NCBI GenBank assembly: GCA_008931825.1
Contig: QXVZ01006298.1
Span: 1 to 27,533, forward strand
Direction of reading: 5' to 3'
DNA length: 27,533 nucleotides
Origin: Phallusia fumigata
Taxonomy: Eukaryota; Chordata; Ascidiacea; Phlebobranchia; Ascidiidae
Below are positions 11,501-19,500 of this stretch, in pieces; within the stretch, counting starts at the first letter, position 1; every line of letters begins with the position of its first letter. The translations under genes and the position numbers were made by a program. The notes beneath the pieces are model-generated. The model was given only the letters and a program-made list of their open reading frames with translations. It searched no databases and was not told the DNA's origin.

Positions 11501-14500
11501 ACTGGAGGCATTTAGTTCATGTCAAAAAAAATCTTTCTGAAAGTTTATCAATCATCACCACAGAATGTTTAAAATTTTGTTTTATCCTGACTTATCTTTG
11601 GAATGTAAAGTTGTTCATGGTCCATTTTTTGCTTTGAAAGTGCAGTTCAATTATAAGGCCTATCAGAGTGGTACTATTTTAGCATTTAGAATTTGTAGTG
11701 CAATAGCACCAAGAAAAGGTCTACAACACTAAACAGCAAGCCAAATATAGGCTGAATTCTCTTGAGGTTACATTTAATACTATTAAATTGATGGCTATTG
11801 GATATCCATTTTGCCCAAAGAGAACATCTTTAACATACAGACATGCAAGACTGTGCATCACTGAGTGAAATAATCAAAATTCTGGCTTATTTACATTCAG
11901 CCAAGGCATTCTATCACTTAAAAAAGTTATCGATACAAAGTGGCAGCTAAGCTTGTGTTGTATCTTATCTTCCTACTTATCTTTTAAGCCACTAGATTTT
12001 TTTCAATTTTTGAGCTGATGTTTGGAATGTCACATGTTTGAAATGACATTGTCACATTGCCTCTACTGCATGAAAACTTGCAAGAACAGTTTTATCCTGT
12101 TCAAACGATGATGGTCATACTCGTGTATTATTGGTTAGAGAGAAAAACACCATGGTTTTGACTTTGTCTTGTGAACGCAACTATAACAGAACAATGTCAA
12201 CATTAGCATGTAAGCCTGGTACAAATAAAAATGAACCAAAAATTCAAATGTCTGAACAAAAAAATATTTTTTGTAAAAATACCTATCAAATTATTTTAAT
12301 ACATCCCCTAAATTATTTTTGAATAAACAAATGAGACATAAGCTTTACAAAATGTTAAAAACCTTTTTATCATACGTAACTTGTCATATAAACCAAACTG
12401 AAGCAAGAGGTGCCAAGTTGTGACTGTTGTATTTTGCCAATAGTTGTTAATGTTGCAAAAAGTTTTGTATGTTCTAGAAAAAAGTAGAAAATCACATATC
12501 TATGCCTAATAGCTATTTTCACATTGTTTGAAACCCAAAATGTGTGCATGGCACTGTTAACACCCCGACAAATCTTTAATTAAACCTTAATTATTAGTTA
12601 CACCAAAAGACAGTGGTACTTATGCATGTTTGCTTTACAGACAGCGGACCCCTTGTGGATAATACACCAGGACCTGAGAGCGATACAATCTACGTCGCTG
12701 GCCTTGGTCATGAAATTACCAAGGAAAAGATTGCATCCTTCTTTGGCCAGATAGGAATTATCAAGGTATTGAAACAGAGTCAGTATTGAATATGAATAAC
12801 TTTTAGTAGCTTATATCATACATTCTGATTGCACTGTGACATACAACCAGCTAAAATTAAGTTGAAGTTGGTGAGGTTTGATCTCAATCCGGGTTTTGAG
12901 ATCACATACAGCTTATGTTTTTGGCTGGCATCGGTGTCCAAATATTCATTTTATACTTGTTTGTTTACAGTCATTAAAAATTAACTTCAGCATACTTCAG
13001 TATCCCTTTTTTGTGTGTTGCTTTATCATTGTGTCCATTCATCCACTCCCTGTCTGCAAGTTGAATAACTTTTTACACAGAACAATAAACCTAAACTATT
13101 TGTATGTCAATTTGGTTCATTTGGTTGGACCTTTTAATTTTAATTATTGAATAAACCTTATTGTTTCACCAATTTTAGAAAGACAAGAAGACCAGAGAAC
13201 CCAAAATCTTTGTGTACATGGACAAAGACACAGGAATGCCGAAGGGTGAATGTACTGTAACCTATGATGATCCACCATCTGCAAAAGCTGCCATTGACTG
13301 GTTTAACAGTAAGTAAACGTCATGTTGGCTTTGATAAAACTTCTTCAACTGTCAAACAAAACCAAATGCCTGCACAACCAATGATGCAAAATACAAAATT
13401 TAATTAACTTCTGATTTTGTNTATACTTGTTTGTTTACAGTCATTAAAAATTGACTTCAACATACTTCAGTATTCCATTTTTGTGTGTTGCTTTATCATT
13501 TTGTCCATTCATCCACTCCCTGTCTGCAAGTTGAATAACTTTTTACACAGAACAATAAACCTAAACTATTTGTATATCAATTTGGTTCATTTGGTTGAAC
13601 CTTTTAATTTTAGGATTTGAATAAACCTTATTGTTTCATCAATTTTAGAAAGACAAGAAGACCAGAGAACCCAAAATCTTTGTGTACGTGGACAAAGCAA
13701 CAGGAATGCCGAAGGGTGAATGCACTGTAACCTATGATGATCCACCATCTGCGAAAGCTGCCATTGACTGGTTTAACAGTGAGTAAACGTTTTCATGTTG
13801 GCTTTGATAAAACTTCTTCAACTGTCAAACAAAACCAAATGCCTGCACAACCAATGACTCAAAATTTATGTTTTTTCTCGTGTTTTACACTCCAATAAAC
13901 TACCTACTTAAAGCCTAACGTGATAGAACTAGTAATCAAAATTAACTTCTAATTTTTTTCCTTTTTTTATCTTTAGAAAAAGACTATGAAGGAAACATAT
14001 TGAGTGTAAGTTTTGCTCAACAAAAGGCAACTTCTGGACCAGGTAATAAATTGTTGTTGCCAATATTCTCTTTCATGGAATGGAGGTTTGCTCACAACAT
14101 AACCTCCTAAAAGAATTAATTTATTACCATGAATTTGGTTTACTTAACCAGAAATATTTGCACAATTTTCGTAATAAGCTTTTAATGATTATGTTTGGAA
14201 ATGCACATTATTAAACAACTGCCCTAACTAGCTTCTTTTTTCTTTTTCAGCTCGTTTTGCAGGAGGTAAGTTGCTTGAAGAGTTGGTTTGTAGGTGGTTG
14301 ATAAATGATTTTAGTTGCCCCCATAAAGTGTAATGGAAAAACTTTTGACTTTGTTCAATTTGAAAGTGCCACTGCAGTAAATATAATTTAGCCGACATTT
14401 TTGTGAAAAATTCAAGCAAATCAACCAAGCATATAGTGGTTCACCCAATAAAAATGGTTTCTACATTAACTTAAAGCATTTCACTGAAAGAAAGTTTAAA

Positions 14501-15478
14501 GAAAAAACTAATATTGTTAAAAGACTTTTGTTAAATGTTTATGTGGCTAAATCAAATTTAAACTATGATGCTTCTATGTAAGTTTGAACTAAAATTTTGA
14601 GCAAATTTCACTGTTAAGTTCGAAATTTTCTCAAAAATATAAGTTAATAAAAGCTAAACCGTAGGGTACCATGTTGTTAATGTTAGTAAGTGTCAGTTTT
14701 AAATTCAACTCCACAGTTAATTTCTGATTCTTTCAGTAATTAAAATTTTTTCCGACAGTTCGAGGTGGCCGGGGAGGTCGTGGGCGCGGTGGTTTCGGAG
14801 ATCGCAGCTATGGTGGTGGTGACAGAGGAGGTGGTTACCGTGGTGGTGGTGGTGGATATGGGGGTGATCGAAGAGGGGGTTATGGAGGAGACAGAGGCGG
14901 GGATAGAGGGGACCGAGGAGGGTTCAGGGGGGGACGAGGTGGAGACAGAGGTAAAGTTTTTACATTCAACGATTTCACCTTATTTCCAAAAAGTTTAAAA
15001 AAGCTTTTCTGACCACCTGTAAACAAATTTTGTTGCAGTTCGTTTCAAACCAACTTTGTGAATAAACTTTTACATGTTGTGTACTTGATTATCAGCTTGG
15101 CTTGATTCCTTTATTTACCACAATTGGAGCAGTTTGTCACCTTATATTCCTATGGTCTTGCACAAATTTGACACTTGTGATATCAAGGCTGTTTTTTGCA
15201 GGTGGTCGTGGTGGGTATGGTGATCGAGGGGGTGGAAGGGGCCGTGGGGGCTTTGGAGATCGAGGGGGGCGAGGAAGAGGGGATGACCGAAGGGGAGGTG
15301 GCGGCCCTGGAAAATGGTAAAATAATAGCACTGGATATTTTATGATAGATGTGCTATACATTTTGGAGCCATAACATGTGCCTTTTTTTGTCACATTAGG
15401 TTGTTTTTATATGTACTGACCTTTGTTTTTAGGCGCGGAGGCCCTCCAAGAGGTGGAGGTCGTTCTGGTCCTTACTAA
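5563..15478 (+). CDS. FET-family RNA-binding protein (FUS/EWS/TAF15/cabeza-like), 14-exon gene
   Basis: Exons: 5563-5572, 5693-5793, 5914-5992, 6326-6933, 7197-7296, 7486-7642, 8851-8897, 12641-12765, 13179-13308 (or the near-copy 13649-13778), 13977-14042, 14251-14265, 14759-14950, 15202-15316, 15433-15478. All introns are GT-AG, phases agree at every junction, and the total is 1791 nt (596 residues plus stop). Domains: Gln/Gly/Ser/Tyr-rich low-complexity region (about 4-266), RGG1 (about 267-367), RRM (about 382-467; RNP2-like IYVAGL at 384, RNP1-like KGECTVTY at 431), RGG2 (about 480-580) and a Pro-Tyr C terminus like the PY nuclear localisation signals bound by transportin. The RRM block [13 protein letters not shown] matches the FET signature, which separates it from other RGG/RRM proteins. 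FET proteins act in the nucleus in transcription and splicing and form condensates. The RanBP2 zinc finger usual between the RGG regions is absent. Which of FUS, EWS or TAF15 is closest cannot be decided. Confidence 0.93.
5693..5793 (+). CDS. FET exon 2, start of the Q/G/Y-rich region
   Basis: The acceptor CTGTTTTTAG precedes it. It encodes QQQGYGG and then [12 protein letters not shown], and ends in phase 0 at donor GTATTT. Confidence 0.88.
5914..5992 (+). CDS. FET exon 3, low-complexity region
   Basis: Acceptor CATTGCAG, donor GTAAGT; phase 0 in, phase 1 out. It encodes [17 protein letters not shown], continuing the Tyr/Gln/Gly pattern. Confidence 0.88.
6326..6933 (+). CDS. FET exon 4, main prion-like [G/S]Y[G/S/N]Q domain
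   Basis: This 608-nt exon encodes about 200 residues of degenerate Gly-Tyr-Gly/Asn-Gln and Gln-Ser-Gly repeats, with dozens of Tyr residues separated by Gln/Gly/Ser. This is the condensate-forming low-complexity domain of FET proteins, which also acts as a transactivation domain. Acceptor TTTAACAG, donor GTAATA. Long open frames in the other phases and on the minus strand over this exon are by-products of its repeats. Confidence 0.92.
7197..7296 (+). CDS. FET exon 5, start of RGG1 region
   Basis: Acceptor TTTTTTCCAG; encodes [17 protein letters not shown] and then [13 protein letters not shown]; ends in phase 1. It is a transition from the Q-rich domain to charged Gly/Arg-rich sequence. Confidence 0.88.
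7486..7642 (+). CDS. FET exon 6, RGG1
   Basis: Acceptor TTGTCTAG, donor GTACGT after CG (phase 2). Encodes repeated [17 protein letters not shown] motifs. RGG boxes bind RNA and are usual targets of arginine methylation. Confidence 0.9.
8209..8316. mobile_element. Partial copy of the TAGGGATGTT inverted-repeat element
   Basis: Begins TAGGGATGTT, then AGTAGAATAGTTGTTT and GAATATTGAATTC, aligning with the left part of the element at 21686. Similarity fades after AAGTAACAAAAC. No right end was found, so this is a truncated copy inside FET intron 6. Confidence 0.55.
8851..8897 (+). CDS. FET exon 7, linker before the RRM
   Basis: A 47-nt exon, acceptor ATGAATTCAG, donor GTAAGT. It encodes [16 protein letters not shown] and restores phase 1. 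The phases of exons 6 and 8 require it. Confidence 0.82.
8898..12640 (+). other. 3.7-kb FET intron 7 before the RRM
   Basis: The longest intron of the gene. It contains no credible exon and one small inverted-repeat element at 10573. The other open frames here look random. Confidence 0.75.
10573..10700. mobile_element. Small inverted-repeat (hAT/MITE-like) element
   Basis: The left end TAGAGAT... with AAGCCAAT further in is mirrored at the right end, whose complement reads TAGAGATAGACCGATATTG followed by AAGCCAATACCG. Imperfect terminal inverted repeats of about 40 bp over 128 bp suggest a non-autonomous DNA element. I see no clear target-site duplication. Confidence 0.45.
12641..12765 (+). 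CDS. FET exon 8, first half of the RRM
   Basis: Acceptor TGCTTTACAG, phase 0 at the 3' end. Encodes [16 protein letters not shown] and [15 protein letters not shown] is the RNP2 strand and QIGIIK is a FET-typical block. Confidence 0.93.
13179..13308 (+). CDS. FET exon 9, second half of the RRM (copy 1)
   Basis: A 130-nt exon, acceptor AATTTTAG, donor GTAAGT; phase 0 in, phase 1 out. Encodes [19 protein letters not shown], the RNP1 strand KGECTVTY, and [15 protein letters not shown] near-identical copy lies at 13649. Because 130 is not a multiple of 3, splicing in both copies would break the frame. Confidence 0.9.
13649..13778 (+). CDS. Near-identical second copy of FET exon 9
   Basis: Same length, phases and splice sites as 13179-13308 (donor GTGAGT). 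It reads FVYVDKATG where copy 1 reads FVYMDKDTG, with a few silent changes. The copies flank an N at 13421, so an allelic contig overlap left unmerged in the assembly is the likely cause. A true pair of mutually exclusive exons is the alternative. Confidence 0.6.
13977..14042 (+). CDS. FET exon 10, end of the RRM
   Basis: Acceptor ATCTTTAG, donor GTAATA; phase 1 to phase 1. Encodes [18 protein letters not shown], the last RRM strand, matching the GNPIKVSFA-type end of FET RRMs. Confidence 0.9.
14251..14265 (+). CDS. FET exon 11, 15-nt microexon
   Basis: CTCGTTTTGCAGGAG lies between a strong acceptor (TCTTTTTCAG) and donor GTAAGT. It encodes ARFAG and is phase 1-1, so it can be skipped or included without a frame change. 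Confidence 0.7.
14759..14950 (+). CDS. FET exon 12, RGG2
   Basis: 192 nt, acceptor TTCCGACAG, donor GTAAAG, phase 1-1. Encodes [12 protein letters not shown], then [16 protein letters not shown] and [14 protein letters not shown]. This is the source exon of the two diverged copies at 24917 and 25760 inside the neighbouring NYN gene. Confidence 0.92.
15039..15066 (+). other. Possible alternative last exon in FET intron 12
   Basis: TTTTGTTGCAG looks like a good acceptor. Joined to exon 12 it would read VRFKPTL and stop at 15059-15061, and AATAAA (15061) overlaps that stop. An isoform ending here would lack the last RGG segment and the Pro-Tyr end. This is speculative; the sequence may be plain intron. 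Confidence 0.2.
15202..15316 (+). CDS. FET exon 13, RGG2 continued
   Basis: Acceptor TTTTTTGCAG, donor GTAAAA after TG (phase 2). Encodes [17 protein letters not shown] and ends GGGGPGKW; the GPGK block matches the segment close to the C terminus of FUS. Confidence 0.9.
15433..15478 (+). CDS. FET exon 14, C terminus
   Basis: Encodes [14 protein letters not shown] and stop TAA. The basic, Gly/Arg-rich end with terminal Pro-Tyr resembles the PY nuclear localisation signal of FET proteins. Confidence 0.88.
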
Positions 15479-15657
15479 CTTTCGCTTCACTTCACTCAAG
15501 TTCTATTTTCCACTTACAAGCAACACTTCCGCCAAATGGGGTTGAGCCTAAATGTTGGAGGCTTTTCTAAAGTGTTGCATTGAATGATTTATTCAACATG
15601 TAGAGACCCAACTTGCCCATGATACAGTTACGCACATGTTTTGTCATGTAAACATGA

Positions 15658-15663
15658 AATAAA
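15658..15663 (+). terminator. Poly(A) signal of the FET gene
   Basis: AATAAA about 180 nt after the stop codon, followed by T/GT-rich DNA (GCTGTTTTTATACTTTTTGCTG). This gives a 3' UTR of roughly 200 nt. Confidence 0.75.
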
Positions 15664-15678
15664 ATTGCTGTTTTTATA

Positions 15679-16503
15679 CTTTTTGCTGTACATTTTTTGC
15701 TGTTGGGCAAACTCTAAAAATTTCATGCCATTAACGTTTAGCATCGGTATTTAAAAGCACAGATTGGTATTACATAAAAAAATCAGTTTTTTTGTCTGAA
15801 AATACAATAAAACAAATCGAGCAGTTTCTGTTTGGTGTTTAATAGTGAGAAATTTCCTTCTATGCTTGTAAGTGTCACAACAAAACTTTTTGTCTCTGGT
15901 CGCCCCAGTGCATACCAGTTTAAAGGTTTTTTTTCTTGATTGCTTCTGGCGGTTAAGCAAGGAAGGCACGGTTTTTCTTACTGTCATTTACGCATAGTAT
16001 TTTTGATTACTTTCTGGGCCCTTATGCGTGCGAGAAAGACGTCTTTGAAGCTTCTACGGTTTGCCCACTTTGCGGCTGTGAGAAAAGTTTTTTTTTCTTG
16101 ATTGGATGTGGCGGTTAAGCAAGGAAGGCACTTTCGGTTTTTGTTACTGCCATTTACACATAGTATTTTTGATTACTTTCTGGCCTCTTGTCATGCGTGC
16201 GAGAAAGACGTCTTCGAAGCTTCTACAGTTTGCCCACTTTGCCGCTGTGGGAATGGGAATGTTTTTTGTGCAACGACAGTGGATTTCAGTGAAATCATTT
16301 AACGCTAAAATTTGGGTTACTTAAATTTTAAACTTTATGTGGGACTGACTGCAATACTATTGTACACTACGTTGCAATACTAACCTCACGAAAAAACTTA
16401 GTCACGTTATTGTTACGGTGGAATGGTTTCAAGATTTCATCATCTAATATTATTTTTGTTGAGTCATTTTAATGCCAAGTCGTGCCGTGCCGTGCTTTGC
16501 AGG
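15679..16503. other. Intergenic region between the FET and NYN genes
   Basis: Holds a tandem duplication (15924-16250). No confident exon. It is the probable promoter region of the NYN gene. Confidence 0.5.
15924..16250. repeat. Tandem duplication, about 162-bp unit
   Basis: Two copies run from TTCTTGATTG (15934 and 16096) through GGCGGTTAAGCAAGGAAGGCA, TTTTTGATTACTTTCTGG, GTGCGAGAAAGACGTCTT and TTTGCCCACTTTG. They differ by scattered substitutions and small indels. The offset is 162 bp. Confidence 0.85.
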
Positions 16504-16540
16504 ATGGAAACCAAAATATTGTCAGCGTTAAAAAATTTAG
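16504..16540 (+). CDS. Tentative first coding exon of the NYN gene
   Basis: ATG followed by ETKILSALKNL, then donor GTTAGG in phase 1, the phase required by exon 2. Exon 2 has no in-frame ATG and an in-frame stop lies just upstream, so a start must come from an upstream exon. The donor is weak and other first exons are possible. Confidence 0.3.
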
Positions 16541-19500
16541 GTTAGGTTACTCGAGGAGAGAAATAAACTTTGAAAATGAGTTAGACAGGTGTTGTAGCTT
16601 GTGTGTGTGTTTAGTGACGTTGACGTATCACGCAGACCTCAGATTAGACGTAATCTGCGCCAAATTTCAAATAAGCGATGTTTGCAAATAGCCAGAAAAC
16701 TGAATGCATGCTCACAAAAAGAACTGATCTCCCATTCTAGACCGTAAATAAAATTTAGTATTGACTTGCCAAGCAAAGAAAATTTATTACCCATTCTGAT
16801 GCAAAATGAATCACCCAAATTTAGCAGGTATAAAGGCATTGTTGCAAAAACAAATGTTGAAATTTGAGATCCTTTTATTTAAAACAACTGGTCCAGTAAT
16901 TTTGAAGGTGTTTATTAAATTTGTAAATGATTTTTATTCATAACAAGATCATGATTGCCATCGAACTTAAAAGAACCAAAGGATAGCAGCAGATATGTAA
17001 TACCCATAGGACAATTTTAAATGGTACTACCAAACAATTGTGTGTTACTACAACAAATTGTTTGCTCTTGTCTTTTCTGTGTTTTGTTCCAAGCAAAGGT
17101 TACCATCGAGATAAAACAAATGTACTACCAGGGCTAAATTTAAGCCAGGTTAAGAAATGTACATTAATACATATTTCTTAAAGTTAACTAAAATGTTAAG
17201 TATGTTTTTATTGCCTTGTAACTGAACACTTTGGTCATGTAGTATTTTTGACTGCAAACCAAAATATTTACTTGTAAATGTTGGTTTGTATTACTTGTGG
17301 CCTTGATTTATTTATGATTCCTCTTTTAAAGGTGTGCAAAAGAATAAGCTTCGAATCTCGACACAACACAATGATCAAGTGAGTCTAAAGTTAAAATTTG
17401 TTGAAAAATAACTAATAGATATTTGCAATAATGTGCATATACATAAAATAATTTTAGCTTGCAACATGCCAGTGCGACTGTATTGGTGGCCAATGTTTGT
17501 AGCTTATTGTTCAGATTAATTTCAAAGTGTAGTTTTATTTCAATTGGTCTTGTTGTTAAAAAAACATGGTTTATGTTTTGTGTTATAGGATCATGACGTA
17601 TATGACATCTCAGGGAGATCCTTTGATGATTCTAGTAAGATTTATTTCTCTTTTAGTTATGAGCCTCTTACTGATCTACTGCATGTAAAAATGTTTCTTT
17701 AAAACAAAAAAGGTTTGCACATGTGGTAAATTTTAGAATTATAATTTTTCTGAGGTGGTGGGAATGAACGTGAAAGCTAGGTTTGGTCAAATGTTGTCCA
17801 TTGTTATAGCAATGCCCCGAGCCTTCAATGTTGTTATAGCAATGCTCCAAACAACCCTTCCAGAAGGAAACTTGGACTTTTTTACTTTGCAAACAATTTT
17901 TATTTGTTTAACATTTTTCAGGTTTACCACATAAAAACATTCATTGCCTAAATGAGCCTGCACAAGACATAATTACACATAGTTCTAATTAATTGTGAAG
18001 TTTGTGATATACCTTTCAAGCATGCAAAAAGTTGCATTAATTTTATAAGGAGCCAATCCACTTAGGATTGATAAGGTAGAACAACAAAAAAGTAAGCATT
18101 AAAAATACTGCGTTAGGCTAAATCGTATGGCTAGCAAAAGACAATGTTTAATCACTAATTGCTTGCAAACCAGATTTTTGTCGATGATAAGATTTTGTTG
18201 TAGGTTTCTGTGAACATGTTCTTTGTTTAAGTTTCTAAGAATCAAGGATGGTTTTGCTGCAAAGGTATACAGTCTGACTATGACCTCGATTTCTACTATT
18301 ACTAGGATCCCAACTCTGAGTCCTAGTATTCTTAAGAGTCTGAGTACTTGGCCTCCAACTACCAACCCTCTGACTCCCTATGACTCAGACTCTGCAACCC
18401 TGAAATAAGGTCCCTGTCCAACTCTTGATCTGTTTTATAGAGCAAGCTCTAGTTCAACAAAAGTTTGCTCACAAAAAGACCTTAGTTGTGGTTGATGGAT
18501 GCAACGTCGCATACGCGTATGTTTTTGTGTTTGATTGCAACAGACCCTATAAATAAACAGATTTCACACTGCTCTGCATCTTGCCTTGGATGACATTCTC
18601 TACTTAGTTTTATGAAATGCTAAAATAATATGTATATTAAACCAATTTAAGTTTTTAGTTTTTGAAATAAATAATCACAGAGTGTATCTTGGCAAAATAA
18701 AAACATGCAAAAATGTGCAAGAAGATAACTTTTTTGAGACAATAAGCACACTTGGTTATGCTTGCTGGATTTAAACATTTATAGATTTTTTGTAGCAATC
18801 TGCTAGGTTAAATGTTCTGTTCCTTGTCCACTTGTTTGAGTATTTAGAGTTAAAGTAGATTTTTTGTGTGTACTTGATGTCGTATTCGTCCATGTTTTGT
18901 TGGTATGTGCACTGCGAATGTGGGAATGTGTTTTTATTTATTAGGTGGAATTCACAGGGTGTGGGTAATTTTTTATTACTTTTTTGTTGAATGTATCACA
19001 CCAGATGTTTATAACGGTTGGTTATTTCAACATGTTTTTTTTAAGGTATACAAAACATGAAAAGTTTTCATGGCTGGGAATTGACATTTGCATTAAGTAC
19101 CTTCGGCAGTTGGAAGATGTCTGCATTATATGCTTTGTACCCTGGTCACATAGAAAAGATCTTCCACAAAATTGTCAATGGGTTTGTACAAATTTTTTAT
19201 GTTTTGACAAACATTGTGACTGTTGTATCTCTGTTTTATGTGTCCTCGCTGTTTTGCTTATCTAAGTAAACCTGCAGAAGTTTTACTCACGCCAATGGGT
19301 AATTGTTTTTTTATGGGTAAAAAATGTTCTAATAAAGAAGGGGATTACCCTTGGGGTTAAGTGTCCCAAAATGTCAATTTATGAAAGTCTTATTTGTTAC
19401 ATCCTATTGTTACCCATTTTTAAGTTTAGGGCCAAACTGTGTGTAAAATATACTGTGTTAAAGGTTGTTCCATCAATGCACTAGCTTTGTTTAGAATAGT

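Larger units (their letters stand above)
12952..13860 (+). repeat. About 470-bp tandem duplication around the N at 13421
   Basis: Copy 1 (12952-13420) and copy 2 (13422 to about 13857) both start TATACTTGTTTGTTTACAG, share intron sequence, exon 9 and the following intron start, and differ by scattered substitutions and small indels. The end of copy 1 (ATTAACTTCTGATTTTG) resembles sequence at about 13940 beyond copy 2, as expected if copy 1 is an allele with an intron deletion. Confidence 0.75.

Noticed and set aside
15137..15394. Minus-strand proline-rich open frame
   Set aside because: Simply the complement of the Gly/Arg codons of FET exon 13.
16190..16324. Open frame starting MRARKTSSKLL in the duplicated upstream region
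   Set aside because: No donor with the phase needed for NYN exon 2, and the sister copy does not keep the frame.
17798..17850. Two copies of TTGTTATAGCAATGC about 30 bp apart
   Set aside because: A short direct repeat with no further units; no function can be argued.
19294..19418. Inverted AATGGGTAA...TTACCCATT pair
   Set aside because: Only nine matching bases and no supporting internal structure; too weak to call an element.
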